Below, piece after piece: positions 35,003 to 44,176 of a DNA stretch of 51,092 bases. Each line of letters starts with the position of its first letter. Positions within the stretch are counted from its first letter, which is position 1. The position numbers and the translations under genes were made by a program. The DNA comes from Bradyrhizobium oropedii (GTDB lineage: Bacteria > Pseudomonadota > Alphaproteobacteria > Rhizobiales > Xanthobacteraceae). The notes beneath the pieces were generated by a model, which was given only the letters and a program-made list of their open reading frames with translations, made no database searches and had not been told where the DNA came from. The stretch lies in assembly GCF_020889685.1 (NCBI RefSeq), contig NZ_JACMYO010000045.1, positions 1 to 51,092 of the forward strand. Direction: 5' to 3'.

Positions 35003-36139
35003 ATGGTCATCAACTCGCGCTTTTTCAATCGCTCCGAACTGCTCGGCTTCCTTGCGCTCGCGGTGCTGCTGCTACTCATCCTGCCGCTGTCGCTGGATAT
35101 CTTCCGCCTCAACCTGGTCGCCAAATACCTGACCTACGCCTTTGTCGGGATCGGCCTTGTGCTGTGCTGGGGTTATGGCGGCATCCTGAGCCTGGGGCAG
35201 GGCGTGTTCTTCGGCCTCGGTGGCTACTGCATGGCGATGTACCTCAAGCTCGAGGCGTCCTCGGTTGCGAACACCAAGATCCAGTCGACGCCGGGCATCC
35301 CCGACTTCATGGACTGGAACCAGCTCACGTCGGTGCCTTTGTTCTGGAAGCCGTTCCACAGCTTCCCAGTGACGCTGCTGGCGATCCTACTGGTTCCCGC
35401 GTTCTTCGCGCTGATCATCGGCGCCGCGATGTTCAAGCGCCGGGTCGGCGGCGTGTACTTTGCGATCATCACGCAGGCGATCGCCGCGATCCTCACCATT
35501 CTGATCGTGGGGCAGCAGGGTTACACCGGCGGCATCAACGGCATCACGGATCTGCGCACACTGCACGGCTGGGACATCCGCACCGATCACGCCAAGTTCA
35601 TTCTGTATTTCGTCGAGGTTGTGCTGCTGTTCGGATGCATCGTCGCCGCGCAATTCATCCGGCTGACAAAACTCGGGCGCATCCTGGTGGCGATGAGAGA
35701 GCAGGAGGATCGCGTGCGCTTCTCCGGGTACAGCGTCGCCAACTTCAAGATCTTCGCGTTCTGTGCCGCGGCGGTGTTCGCTGCGATCGGTGGCGCCATG
35801 TTCACGCTCGAAGTCGGCTTCATGTCGCCGTCCTTCGTGGGCATCGTGCCGTCGATCGAGATGGTGATCTACACCGCGGTCGGCGGCCGGATGTCGATCT
35901 TCGGCGCGGTGTGGGGCGCGCTGCTGGTCAATTTCGCCAAGACCAGCCTTTCGGAATCCTTCCCGCAGCTCTGGCTGTTCGGCCTCGGCGCGTTGTTCAT
36001 CGCGGTCGTGTTGGCCTTCCCGAACGGGCTGTCCGGCATCTGGGCGGATCACATCCAGCCCCGCATCGATCGCCTGCTGTCATCGCGCAAATCGAAATCG
36101 GCGGCCGGCATGATCGCCGACGGCGCACCGGCCGAGTGA
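35003..36139 (+). CDS. urtC: Urea/amide ABC transporter permease UrtC-type
   Basis: 378-residue LivM-like membrane protein with about ten hydrophobic segments. Blocks: CWGYGGILSLGQGVFFGLGGY, VGGVYFAIITQAIAAI, GGINGITDL (a UrtC hallmark) and YTAVGGRMSIFGAVWGALLV. ATG 35003 follows AGGCAGG, 17 bases after urtB. An ORF opening far upstream at 34352 only runs through urtB in another frame. Confidence 0.93.
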   Translation: MVINSRFFNRSELLGFLALAVLLLLILPLSLDIFRLNLVAKYLTYAFVGIGLVLCWGYGGILSLGQGVFFGLGGYCMAMYLKLEASSVANTKIQSTPGIPDFMDWNQLTSVPLFWKPFHSFPVTLLAILLVPAFFALIIGAAMFKRRVGGVYFAIITQAIAAILTILIVGQQGYTGGINGITDLRTLHGWDIRTDHAKFILYFVEVVLLFGCIVAAQFIRLTKLGRILVAMREQEDRVRFSGYSVANFKIFAFCAAAVFAAIGGAMFTLEVGFMSPSFVGIVPSIEMVIYTAVGGRMSIFGAVWGALLVNFAKTSLSESFPQLWLFGLGALFIAVVLAFPNGLSGIWADHIQPRIDRLLSSRKSKSAAGMIADGAPAE

Positions 36140-36151
36140 GGAGGGACCATC

Positions 36152-36907
36152 ATGCTCGTCGGCCATCAGCCCAAGGAATTCCTGCTCGCGGTTTCCGGTC
36201 TCACCGTGTCCTTTGACGGCTTCAAGGCCGTCAACGATCTCTCCTTCTACGTCGAGGAGAACGAGATCCGGGTCATCATCGGCCCGAACGGCGCCGGCAA
36301 GACCACGGTCCTCGACCTGATCTGCGGCAAGACTCGCGCCACATCGGGTTCAATCCAATTCCGTGGCCAGGAGCTGACGAAGCTCCGCGAGAACGAGATC
36401 GTGCAAGCTGGCGTCGGGCGCAAGTTCCAGACGCCGTCGGTGTTCGAGGACCTCACGGTGTTCGAGAACCTCGAGATTTCCTTCCCGCGCGGACGCACCG
36501 TGTTCGGCTCGCTGACCTTCCAGCGCGACGACACCGTCAAGCAGCGGGTCGAGGAGGTCGCCGAGATGATCTTCCTGAAGGACCGGCTCAACACCTATGC
36601 CGACCAGCTGAGCCATGGCCAGAAGCAGTGGCTCGAGATCGGCATGCTGCTGATACAGGACCCCGATCTCCTGATGCTCGACGAGCCGGTCGCCGGCATG
36701 AGCGTCTCCGAGCGTGCCAAGACCGCCGAGCTGCTCAACCGCATCATCAAGGACCGCTCGGTGCTGGTGATCGAGCACGACATGAAGTTCGTCGAGGACA
36801 TCGCCCACAAGGTCACCGTGCTGCACCAGGGACAGATTCTGTCGGAGGGGACGATGGAGCACGTCAAGAACGATCCGAAGGTCATTGAAGTTTACCTTGG
36901 TCACTGA
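36152..36907 (+). CDS. urtD: Urea/amide ABC transporter ATP-binding protein UrtD-type
   Basis: 251-residue LivG-like ATPase. Walker A is GPNGAGKTT (about 46-54), the signature loop LSHGQKQWLEIG is a variant of LSGGQ that is usual in UrtD, and Walker B is DLLMLDEPVAGM. It begins 12 bases after urtC and powers transport together with UrtE. Confidence 0.94.
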   Translation: MLVGHQPKEFLLAVSGLTVSFDGFKAVNDLSFYVEENEIRVIIGPNGAGKTTVLDLICGKTRATSGSIQFRGQELTKLRENEIVQAGVGRKFQTPSVFEDLTVFENLEISFPRGRTVFGSLTFQRDDTVKQRVEEVAEMIFLKDRLNTYADQLSHGQKQWLEIGMLLIQDPDLLMLDEPVAGMSVSERAKTAELLNRIIKDRSVLVIEHDMKFVEDIAHKVTVLHQGQILSEGTMEHVKNDPKVIEVYLGH

Positions 36908-36918
36908 GGACTGGAACG

Positions 36919-37608
36919 ATGCTGGCAATCAATGATCTTCACGTCGCCTACGGCCAGAGCGAGGTGCTGCACGGCCTCAATGTCAACGTTGCGCCCAACG
37001 AGATCGTCGCGATCATGGGCCGCAACGGCATGGGCAAGACCACGTTGATGAAGTCGCTGATGGGCATCCTGCCGGCCAAGAGCGGCAAGGTGACCATGGA
37101 TGGTGCCGAGCTCGGCGCGATGAAGAGCTACGAGCGGGTGGCGAAGGGGCTCGCCTACGTGCCGCAGGGCCGCATGATCTTCTCCACCATGACGGTCAAG
37201 GAGAACATCGAGACCGGGCTCGTGGTGTCAGGTGGCTCCGAGGTGCCCGGTGATATCTACGAGTTGTTCCCGGTGCTGCTCGAGATGAAGGGTCGGCGCG
37301 GCGGCAATCTCTCGGGTGGACAACAGCAGCAGCTTGCGATCGCCCGTGCGCTCGCGACCAAGCCCAAGGTGCTGCTGCTCGACGAGCCGACCGAAGGCAT
37401 CCAGCCTTCGATCATCAAGGACATGGCGCGGACCCTGAAGCGGATCCGAGATGAGCGGGGACTGTCGATCGTCGTCTCCGAGCAGGTGCTGAGCTTCGCG
37501 CTCGACATCGCGGACCGCGTGCTCGTCATCGAGAACGGCGAGATCGTCCGCGACGATCCGCGCGATAGCGTCGATGCCGCACAGATATCAAAATACCTGT
37601 CTGTCTAA
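36919..37608 (+). CDS. urtE: Urea/amide ABC transporter ATP-binding protein UrtE-type
   Basis: 229-residue LivF-like ATPase. Walker A GRNGMGKTT, signature LSGGQQQQLAIARAL, Walker B VLLLDEPTEGIQPS (the EGIQPS ending is typical of UrtE). It lies 11 bases after urtD and 26 bases before formamidase. Confidence 0.94.
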   Translation: MLAINDLHVAYGQSEVLHGLNVNVAPNEIVAIMGRNGMGKTTLMKSLMGILPAKSGKVTMDGAELGAMKSYERVAKGLAYVPQGRMIFSTMTVKENIETGLVVSGGSEVPGDIYELFPVLLEMKGRRGGNLSGGQQQQLAIARALATKPKVLLLDEPTEGIQPSIIKDMARTLKRIRDERGLSIVVSEQVLSFALDIADRVLVIENGEIVRDDPRDSVDAAQISKYLSV

Positions 37609-37634
37609 CCACTAACCTCAAGGGGAGCATTGCG

Positions 37635-38864
37635 ATGCCAGATACACTGATCAAGGTCGATCTCAGCAAGTCGGCCTATGAGAACGACAAGATCCATAAC
37701 CGCTGGCATCCAGAGGTTCCGATCGTCGAGTGGGTGAGCCCGGGCGACGACTTCATCATCGAGACCGTCGACTGGACCGGCGGCTTCATCAAGAACAACG
37801 ATTCCGCCGATGACGTGCGCGACATCGATCTGTCGATCGTGCACTTCCTGTCCGGTCCGATCGGCGTCAAGGGCGCCGAGCCCGGCGATCTCCTGGTCGT
37901 CGATCTGCTCGACGTCGGTCCGTTGAAGGAGAGCCTGTGGGGCTTCAACGGCTTCTTCTCCAAGCAGAATGGCGGCGGCTTCCTCACTGACCATTTCCCG
38001 CTGGCGCAGAAGTCGATCTGGGACATCAAAGGCCTCTACACCTCGTCGCGTCACATCCCCGGCGTGAACTTCGCCGGCCTGATCCATCCCGGCCTGATCG
38101 GCTGTCTGCCCGACGCCAAGATGCTAGCGGCCTGGAACAAGCGCGAAGCCGAGCTGATCGCGACCAACCCGACCCGCGTGCCGGGCCTCGCCAATCCGCC
38201 GTTCGCGCCGACCGCGCATGCCGGCCAGGCCAAGGGTGACGTCAAGGCCAAGATCGGTCTTGAGGGCGCCCGCACCGTGCCGCCGCGTGAGCATGGCGGC
38301 AATTGCGACATCAAGGATCTGTCGCGCGGCTCAAAGATCTATTTCCCGGTCTATGTGCCAGGCGGCGGGCTCTCGATGGGCGACCTGCATTTCAGCCAGG
38401 GCGACGGCGAGATCACCTTCTGCGGCGCGATCGAAATGGCCGGCTGGCTGCACATCAAGGTCGACGTCATCAAGGACGGCGTCTCGAAATACGGCATCAA
38501 GAACCCCGTGTTCAAGCCGTCGCCGATCACGCCGAACTACAAGGACTATCTGATCTTCGAAGGCATCTCGGTCGACGAGGCCGGCAAGCAGCACTATCTC
38601 GACGTCCACATCGCCTATCGCCAGGCCTGCTTGAACGCGATCGAATATCTGAAGAAGTTCGGCTACTCCGGCGCCCAGGCATATTCGATCCTCGGCACCG
38701 CGCCGTGCCAGGGTCATATCTCCGGCGTGGTCGACGTGCCCAATGCCTGCGCCACGCTGTGGTTGCCGACTGAGATCTTCGACTTCGACGTGATGCCGTC
38801 GTCGGCAGGACCGATCAAGCACATCAAGGGCGACGTCCAGATGCCGATCTCGCCCGACAAGTGA
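37635..38864 (+). CDS. fmdA: Formamidase
   Basis: 409 residues of the FmdA/AmdA acetamidase-formamidase family, close in length to the Methylophilus enzyme. It hydrolyses formamide to formate and ammonia in the cytoplasm. Recognisable blocks: NRWHPEVP near residue 22, VDWTGGFIKNNDSADDV, HFLSGPIGVKGAEPGDLL, PREHGGNCDIKDL (about 216-228) and PVYVPGGGLSMGDLHFSQGDGE (in parts: VYVPGGGLSMGDLHFSQGDG). A strong AGGGGAG ribosome site precedes ATG 37635. Coming right after urtE, it tells us that the transporter probably brings in amides. Urease genes are absent from the window. Confidence 0.95.
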   Translation: MPDTLIKVDLSKSAYENDKIHNRWHPEVPIVEWVSPGDDFIIETVDWTGGFIKNNDSADDVRDIDLSIVHFLSGPIGVKGAEPGDLLVVDLLDVGPLKESLWGFNGFFSKQNGGGFLTDHFPLAQKSIWDIKGLYTSSRHIPGVNFAGLIHPGLIGCLPDAKMLAAWNKREAELIATNPTRVPGLANPPFAPTAHAGQAKGDVKAKIGLEGARTVPPREHGGNCDIKDLSRGSKIYFPVYVPGGGLSMGDLHFSQGDGEITFCGAIEMAGWLHIKVDVIKDGVSKYGIKNPVFKPSPITPNYKDYLIFEGISVDEAGKQHYLDVHIAYRQACLNAIEYLKKFGYSGAQAYSILGTAPCQGHISGVVDVPNACATLWLPTEIFDFDVMPSSAGPIKHIKGDVQMPISPDK

Positions 38865-38880
38865 ATCCCTGCGCGAAGGG

Positions 38881-38911
38881 TGCGGGACGGCTGCGTATTG
38901 GCCGCCCCGCA
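38881..38911 (+). promoter_or_regulatory. Intercistronic hairpin between fmdA and fmdB
   Basis: TGCGGGACGGC (38881-38891) pairs with GCCGCCCCGCA (38901-38911) with one A-C mismatch and a 9-base loop. There is no T-run. It may lower expression of fmdB relative to fmdA or protect the 3' end of the fmdA message. Confidence 0.5.
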
Positions 38912-38950
38912 TCCATCGCCGGATCTCACGACTGCGCAAGGATTAGTGAA

Positions 38951-39301
38951 ATGCCGATCTACGAATATCTCTGCAACGACTGCGGGCCCTTTACCGACAT
39001 GCGGCCGATGGCGGAATGCGATTTGCCGCAGGACTGCCCGCAATGCGAGACGAGGTCGCCGCGCGTGATCCTCACCGCGCCGGCGTTCTTCTGCATGCCT
39101 TCGGACAAGCGCAAGGCGCACGCCACCAACGAGCAGAGCCGGCACGCGCCGAAGACGCTCGATCAGTACAAGGCGGCGCACGGCCCGGGCTGCGGCTGCT
39201 GCTCCTCATCGGGAAAGAAGAAGCCGGCGCGGCTGATGACCAAGACCAAGAGCGGCGCCAAGGGTTTTCCGACCGCGCGACCCTGGATGATCAGCCACTG
39301 A
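38951..39301 (+). CDS. fmdB: FmdB family zinc-ribbon protein
   Basis: 116 residues. The N-terminal FmdB zinc ribbon MPIYEYLCNDCGPF ... CPQCE is complete. The C-terminal part is lysine-rich, with a second cysteine group GCGCCSSS. FmdB was named as a regulator of formamidase in Methylophilus, but its action is not well defined. ATG 38951 follows AAGGATTAG. It is the last gene of the amide operon. Confidence 0.93.
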   Translation: MPIYEYLCNDCGPFTDMRPMAECDLPQDCPQCETRSPRVILTAPAFFCMPSDKRKAHATNEQSRHAPKTLDQYKAAHGPGCGCCSSSGKKKPARLMTKTKSGAKGFPTARPWMISH

Positions 39302-39320
39302 CGGCGAGGCTAGTCGTCAG
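39298..39320. terminator. Possible bidirectional hairpin between fmdB and ABC ATPase gene
   Basis: CTGACG (39298-39303) pairs with CGTCAG (39315-39320) around an 11-base loop, overlapping both converging stop codons. No T-run follows, so its strength as a terminator is doubtful. Confidence 0.3.
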
Positions 39321-40102
39321 GCCTGTTCGGCAACCTTCAAGGCCTCGGTGCGGATTTCCTCGACCAGCCGCTCCTTCAGGGCGACGAATTCCGGCGTGGT
39401 CTTGATCTTGTAGGAGCGGGGATGCGGCAGGTCGACCGCAATCTCCGCTTTGATCCGACCTGGGCGGGCGCTCATCACGATGACGCGGCTGCCGAGGAAG
39501 ATCGCTTCCTCGATGTCGTGGGTGACGAACAGCACCGTCTTCTGGTCGCGCTCCCAGATACCGAGCAGCATCTCCTGCATCAGGGCCCGCGTCTGGTTGT
39601 CGAGCGCGCCGAACGGCTCGTCGAGCAGCAGGATTTTTGGATCGTTGGCCAGCGCCCGGGCAATCGCCGTGCGCTGCTGCATGCCGCCCGATAGCTGCTT
39701 GGGCCAGTGATTTTCGAAGCCCGATAGTCCGACCCGGCGGATGAAGGCGTCGGCGATGTCGTGGCGCTCGGCCTGCGACACGCCGCGCTCGCGCAGGCCG
39801 AAGGCGATGTTCTCGCGCACGGTCAGCCAGGGAAACAGGGTGTAGGACTGAAACACCATGCCGCGATCGGCGCCGGGGCCGGTGACTTCGCGGCCGTCGA
39901 GCGTGACCCGTCCGCTGGTCGGCCGGTCGAGCCCGGCGATGATCCGCAGCAGGGTGGATTTTCCGCAGCCGGAGGGGCCGAGGATGGTGACGAAGTCGTT
40001 GTCGCCGACATCGAGCGTGGTGGGCTCGAGCGCGCGCGTCGGCGCGTTGCCGGCGCGGGCAGGGAAGGTTCGCGAGACCTGATCGATCCTGAGCACGGTC
40101 AT
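39317..40102 (-). CDS. ABC transporter ATP-binding protein, NitT/TauT (SsuB) family
   Basis: 261 residues. Walker A GPSGCGKST (about 43-51), signature LSGGMQQRTAIARAL, Walker B ILLLDEPFGALD, and the H-loop in LFVTHDIEEAIFLG. These are features of the nitrate/sulfonate/bicarbonate importer group. ATG 40102 overlaps the permease stop as ATGA. It is the last gene in the minus-strand run behind hutC. Confidence 0.93.
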   Translation of the reverse strand: MTVLRIDQVSRTFPARAGNAPTRALEPTTLDVGDNDFVTILGPSGCGKSTLLRIIAGLDRPTSGRVTLDGREVTGPGADRGMVFQSYTLFPWLTVRENIAFGLRERGVSQAERHDIADAFIRRVGLSGFENHWPKQLSGGMQQRTAIARALANDPKILLLDEPFGALDNQTRALMQEMLLGIWERDQKTVLFVTHDIEEAIFLGSRVIVMSARPGRIKAEIAVDLPHPRSYKIKTTPEFVALKERLVEEIRTEALKVAEQA

Positions 40103-40872
40103 GCGAGCTTCCATGGGAACAGCCAGGCGTTGAAGGCCTTGAACAGGAAGTCGGAGATCAGGCCGATCAGCCCGATGACGATGATGCCGAAGATGATCTG
40201 GCCGGTGTTGAGCAGCGCCTGGCTGTCCGTGATCATGTGTCCGATGCCCGACGATGAGCCGATCAGTTCGGCGACGATGACATAGGTCCAGGCCCAGCCG
40301 AGCACCAGCCGCAAAATCTCAGCGATCTCGGGCGCGGCGGAGGGCAGCAGCACGCGGCGGATGATGCCGCTGTCGCGGGCGCCGAGCGTGTAGGCGGCTT
40401 CGACCAGATCGCGCCGCGTGGCGCCGACAGTGACGGCCACCATCAGGATGATCTGGAACACCGCACCGATGAAGATCACGAGCAGCTTTTGCAGCTCGCC
40501 GATGCCCGCCCACAGGATCAGCAGTGGGATGAAAGCGGAGGCCGGCAGATAGCGCGCAAAGGACACGAACGGTTCGAGGAAAGCCTCGACCGGCTTGTAG
40601 GCGCCCATCAGCACCCCGATCGGCACAGCGATCACGGCTGCGAGGGCAAAACCGCCGATCACGCGCCAGATCGTCATGCCGATGTCGAACAGGAAGCCTT
40701 GCTTGGCGAGCAGCTCGTAGCCCTCCTGCACCATGGTCAGCGGATTGGCGAGGAATGTCTTCGACACATGGCCGCCGAAGGTTGCCCAGGACCAGAGAGC
40801 AATGAACAGCACGAAGAAAGCGAGGCCATAGGCCACGCGCTGCTTCGATGTGGTGGGTTCGAGGGGACGCAT
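40099..40872 (-). CDS. ABC transporter permease, NitT/TauT (SsuC) family
   Basis: 257 residues with about six membrane segments. The cytoplasmic coupling motif reads EAAYTLGARDSGIIRRVLLPSAAPEI (in parts: EAAYTLGARDSG, VLLPSAAPEI). The start is taken as ATG 40872; a TTG at 40884 is in frame and neither has a clear ribosome site. It lies between the binding protein and ATPase genes, so the three form a complete importer. Confidence 0.92.
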   Translation of the reverse strand: MRPLEPTTSKQRVAYGLAFFVLFIALWSWATFGGHVSKTFLANPLTMVQEGYELLAKQGFLFDIGMTIWRVIGGFALAAVIAVPIGVLMGAYKPVEAFLEPFVSFARYLPASAFIPLLILWAGIGELQKLLVIFIGAVFQIILMVAVTVGATRRDLVEAAYTLGARDSGIIRRVLLPSAAPEIAEILRLVLGWAWTYVIVAELIGSSSGIGHMITDSQALLNTGQIIFGIIVIGLIGLISDFLFKAFNAWLFPWKLA

Positions 40873-40898
40873 CAATTGATCCAAGCGTATCTCATGCG

Positions 40899-40933
40899 CC
40901 GATCCCGCCCGCAGTGTTGCGAGGCGGGACCGG
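40899..40933 (-). promoter_or_regulatory. Intercistronic hairpin between binding-protein and permease genes
   Basis: CCG-TCCCGCC (40899-40909) pairs with GGCGGGA-CGG (40923-40933), with one extra base on each side. It lies just past the binding-protein stop, as at 33980-34007 in the amide operon, and may favour a surplus of binding protein. Confidence 0.5.
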
Positions 40934-40950
40934 CCAAATTCGTTGTTGTA

Positions 40951-41895
40951 TTACTTGATGAAGCTGGCGTCGTAGATATCCTCGACCTTCGGCGCGGCCT
41001 TGATGATGCCGACCTCGAGCAGCAGCTCCGCGGCGTCCTTGTTGAAGGTGAGGAAGTCACCGGCGAAGAACTTCTGGTTGGCGGCCTTGTCCTGCCAGCG
41101 CAGATACTTTGCCGAGTTGCCGAACTGCTCGCCGGACTGTTTCACGTCGGCGCCCATGATTTCATAGGCCTTGGCCTGATCCTTGGCGATCATGTCGAGC
41201 GCCTCGAAATAGCTGTTGGCCAGCGCCTGCGCCGCCTTCGGATTGTCGGTCAGGAATTTCGGGGTGCAGCCGAAGGTGTCCATCACGATCGGATAGTCGA
41301 GCGTGGTCGCGATGATCTTGCCCTTGTCGGGGGCGGCGCGCACCGTCGATAGATAAGGCTCGTAGGTCATCGCGGCGTCGTTCTGGCCGGAGACGAAAGC
41401 CTGCGCCGCAGCAGCAGGCTCCAGGTTGACCACGGTGACGTCCTTTACCGTGAGGCCGTTCTTCTTCAGCATCCAGGCCAGCGCGAAATAGGGCGAGGTG
41501 CCCGGCGCCGATGCCGCAACGGTCTTGCCCTTGAGGTCCTTGATCGCGGCGACGTCATTGCGCACGGCCATGCCGTCGGCGCCATAGCTCTTGTCGAGCT
41601 GGAAGATCTGCTTGGTCGCGACGCCGTTGGCGTTCCAGGAGATCCAGGTCTCCACCGTCGTCGCGGCGCACTGGATGTCGCCCGAGGCGATCGCGAGATG
41701 CCGGTCCTTCTGCGGGATCTTCTTCAGGGTCACGTCGAGGCCGTTCTTCTTGAAGATGCCGGCTTCCTTGGCGAGCGTCAGCGGCGCGAAGCCGGTCCAC
41801 CCGGAGATGCCGACGCCGACCTTGACGTCATCCGCTGACGCGGCGGTGGACGCGAGCAACACCGCGATTGCAGGCAATAGCTTGAAGGAACGCAT
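40951..41895 (-). CDS. ABC transporter substrate-binding protein, NitT/TauT family
   Basis: 314 residues. A signal peptide (about 1-21, ending ASTAASA-DD) precedes a binding domain with GISGWTGFAPLTLAKEAGIFKKNGLDV (in parts: GWTGFAPLTLAKEAGIFKK) and GKTVAASAPGTSPYFAL, typical of the SsuA/NMT1 group. ATG 41895 follows AAGGGG. Situated after hutF-hutC, it may bind histidine, urocanate or another imidazole, but the family's ligands vary (nitrate, sulfonates, pyrimidines), so the ligand stays open. A gap of 151 bases separates it from hutC, and it may have a promoter of its own. Confidence 0.9.
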   Translation of the reverse strand: MRSFKLLPAIAVLLASTAASADDVKVGVGISGWTGFAPLTLAKEAGIFKKNGLDVTLKKIPQKDRHLAIASGDIQCAATTVETWISWNANGVATKQIFQLDKSYGADGMAVRNDVAAIKDLKGKTVAASAPGTSPYFALAWMLKKNGLTVKDVTVVNLEPAAAAQAFVSGQNDAAMTYEPYLSTVRAAPDKGKIIATTLDYPIVMDTFGCTPKFLTDNPKAAQALANSYFEALDMIAKDQAKAYEIMGADVKQSGEQFGNSAKYLRWQDKAANQKFFAGDFLTFNKDAAELLLEVGIIKAAPKVEDIYDASFIK

Positions 41896-42046
41896 GATTG
41901 TCGACCCCTTGAAAGATGGATTGAACCCAGTTGATGTCGTCATGTCAGTGATGTCTTCACGTCAGTCGCGGCGGATTGCCGCACGAAGCCTGTGGGCGGA
42001 TGGTGGCCCATGATGCATTGCATGAAATATGCCGCGCAAGGCGTCC

Positions 42047-42790
42047 TCAGCCTCCCTTGAAGCGAGCCACCAGCCGGTGCGTCTCGCCTGGATAATGCAG
42101 CCGCACCGCCGTCACCGTGCGTGCGCTGCGCCAAGTGTAGCGGTCGATCACGAGACAGGGCGAGCCGACAGCGATGTCGAGCGCCTTGGCTGTGCGATCG
42201 TCTGCAACGACAGCGCTGATCGTATGTTCGGCCTCGGTCCACGGCACGTGATGCAGCAGCCACGATCCCGGCGGTTCGTGTGCAAAGTCCGCGGTAGCGG
42301 CCTCCGGAACCGTGGAGAGATCGATCAGCCTGTCCTCGACGGCGAACGGAACATTGTCGGCGCTGTGCCGGCAGGCGATCGCGATCACCTTGCCTGCCGT
42401 GCTCACGCCGAGCCGGGCGCGATCGGCTGCGGTCGCGGTGCGTCGCCGGCAATCGATCAGTTGATAACCGTAGCTGCGGCCGAGCGCGGTGATCTCGGCA
42501 CGAATGTCGGAGATCTTGAGCACCGCCGACAGATGCTGCGGACGGCGCACGAATGAGCCGGCGCGCCGCCGCCGCTCGATCAGGTCGGCCTGCGCCAGTT
42601 CCGACAGCGCCTTGTTGACGGTCATGCGCGAGCAGCGGTAGCGCGCCATCAACTGGTGCTCGAACGGGATGCGGTGGCCCGGCGGCCACTCGCCGGTCAG
42701 AATCCGCGTCTCGATGTCGAGCCGGATCCGCTTGTAGAGCGTCGGCTTTTCGGCGGCGCCCGGCCTGGCCTGATCGGAAGCGAGGCTCAT
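42047..42790 (-). CDS. hutC: Histidine utilisation repressor HutC
   Basis: 247 residues, GntR family of the HutC/FarR subgroup. The winged helix (about 20-85) includes YKRIRLDIETRILTGEWPPGHRIPFE (in parts: RIRLDIETRILTGEWPPG) and SRMTVNKALSEL; the UTRA ligand domain fills about 100-240. HutC represses hut genes and is released by urocanate. Start ATG 42790 overlaps the hutF stop as ATGA; a much longer frame reaching 43423 is a shadow within hutF. The palindrome at 44180-44199 is its likely operator. Confidence 0.93.
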   Translation of the reverse strand: MSLASDQARPGAAEKPTLYKRIRLDIETRILTGEWPPGHRIPFEHQLMARYRCSRMTVNKALSELAQADLIERRRRAGSFVRRPQHLSAVLKISDIRAEITALGRSYGYQLIDCRRRTATAADRARLGVSTAGKVIAIACRHSADNVPFAVEDRLIDLSTVPEAATADFAHEPPGSWLLHHVPWTEAEHTISAVVADDRTAKALDIAVGSPCLVIDRYTWRSARTVTAVRLHYPGETHRLVARFKGG

Positions 42791-44145
42791 GCCACGAGCC
42801 TCCGGACGCAGGTGTTGAACCGCTCGCGCGCCATGTCGCGCAACCGGTGCCGTCCGCCAGCGACAACCTTGTCGCCGCCGGCCCAGACGCAGTCGATCGC
42901 GTCCCCTCCGGCTGCAAACAGCCAGCCATCGAGGACGGCATCGCCCAATCGCCCGGCCAGGGACGGGTGCGTGGTGTCGAGGCTGACGATGTCGGCGCGC
43001 GCGCCGGACACAAGCCCAGCGTTGGTTTGCGCGAGGGCCTGCGCGCCGCCGGCGAGTGCGTGATCGAACAAGGCGCGGCCGGTGGACGCGCCAGGACGCC
43101 CCGAGAGCACGTTGCGCTCGCGGTGCTTCAGCCGCTGGCCGTATTCGAGTTGGCGAAGCTCGTCGGCGACGCCGACCAGCACGTTGGAATCGGTCCCGAT
43201 GCCGAACCGGCCGCCGGCGGCGAGGAATTCGCGCGCGGAAAAGATGCCGTCGCCGAGGCTTGCTTCGGTGACGGGGCAGAGGCCGGCCACGGCGCCGCTG
43301 CGGGCGAGCGCTGTGACTTCCTGCTCCGTCATGTGGGTTGCGTGGATCAGGCACCAGCGCTGATTGACCGGGGCGTTTTCGAGCAGCCATTGCACCGGCC
43401 GCTGGCCTGACCAGGCCATGCAATCTTCGACCTCACGCACCTGTTCGGCGGCGTGGATGTGGATCGGCTCCGCCCCGGCAAGCGGGATGATCGCCGCGAG
43501 CTCGTCGGGCGCCACTGCGCGCAGGCTGTGCGGGGCAATGCCGATGTTGGCGCCAGGGAGAGTCCGGATTGCCTCGCGCGAAGCTGCCATCAGCGCGGCG
43601 AACTGATCGACCGAGCAGATGAAGCGACGTTGCCCCGCATGCGGTGCCGCGCCGCCGAACGTGCCGTGGGCATAGAAGCTCGGCAGCAGCGTGAGCCCGA
43701 TGCCGGAGGCATCAGTTGCCTCCGCAATGCGCACGGCCATCTCGGCAGGATTGGCATAGGGCGAACCGTCGCGATCGTGGTGGAGATAGTGAAACTCGCC
43801 GACGCGGGTAAAGCCGCGCTCGAGCATCTCGACATAGAGCAGCGTCGCAACGGCTGTGACATCGTCCGGCGTCATCGTCAGCGCAAAGCGATACATCGTC
43901 TCGCGCCAGGTCCAAAACGTATCGGTCGTATCGCCGCGCAGTTCGGCAAGGCCGGCCATGCCGCGCTGAAATGCGTGGCTGTGCAGGCTCGCCAATCCCG
44001 GAACCCCCAATTGATGGCGTTCGTCATCGACGGCGGGCGCAACGCCCGGCGTCATTGAGGCGATCGCGCCGTCGGCGATGACGACTTGCACATCATTGGC
44101 CCAGCCCGCAGGCAGCAGCGCGAATGCGAAATGCAGGCGTGTCAT
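42787..44145 (-). CDS. hutF: Formimidoylglutamate deiminase HutF
   Basis: 452-residue amidohydrolase. HutF turns N-formimidoyl-L-glutamate into N-formyl-L-glutamate and ammonia. The metal site begins with GLASLHSHAFQRGMAG (HxH), the sequence HIHAAEQVREVEDC carries a further ligand, and GIGTDSNVLV gives the late aspartate. Its presence means the five-step route that needs formylglutamate amidohydrolase (HutG), which is not in the window. It diverges from hutI. Confidence 0.95.
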   Translation of the reverse strand: MTRLHFAFALLPAGWANDVQVVIADGAIASMTPGVAPAVDDERHQLGVPGLASLHSHAFQRGMAGLAELRGDTTDTFWTWRETMYRFALTMTPDDVTAVATLLYVEMLERGFTRVGEFHYLHHDRDGSPYANPAEMAVRIAEATDASGIGLTLLPSFYAHGTFGGAAPHAGQRRFICSVDQFAALMAASREAIRTLPGANIGIAPHSLRAVAPDELAAIIPLAGAEPIHIHAAEQVREVEDCMAWSGQRPVQWLLENAPVNQRWCLIHATHMTEQEVTALARSGAVAGLCPVTEASLGDGIFSAREFLAAGGRFGIGTDSNVLVGVADELRQLEYGQRLKHRERNVLSGRPGASTGRALFDHALAGGAQALAQTNAGLVSGARADIVSLDTTHPSLAGRLGDAVLDGWLFAAGGDAIDCVWAGGDKVVAGGRHRLRDMARERFNTCVRRLVA

Positions 44146-44176
44146 TTTTCCATGCCGGCTGGACAGAACCCGGGCA

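Noticed and set aside
34352..36139. 595-codon frame that would join urtB and urtC
   Set aside because: The first part is a shadow of urtB in another frame; the UrtC similarity and a ribosome site start at 35003.
42047..43423. 458-codon frame that would extend hutC upstream
   Set aside because: The added part overlaps hutF in another frame and is arginine/alanine-rich noise; GntR similarity starts just after ATG 42790.
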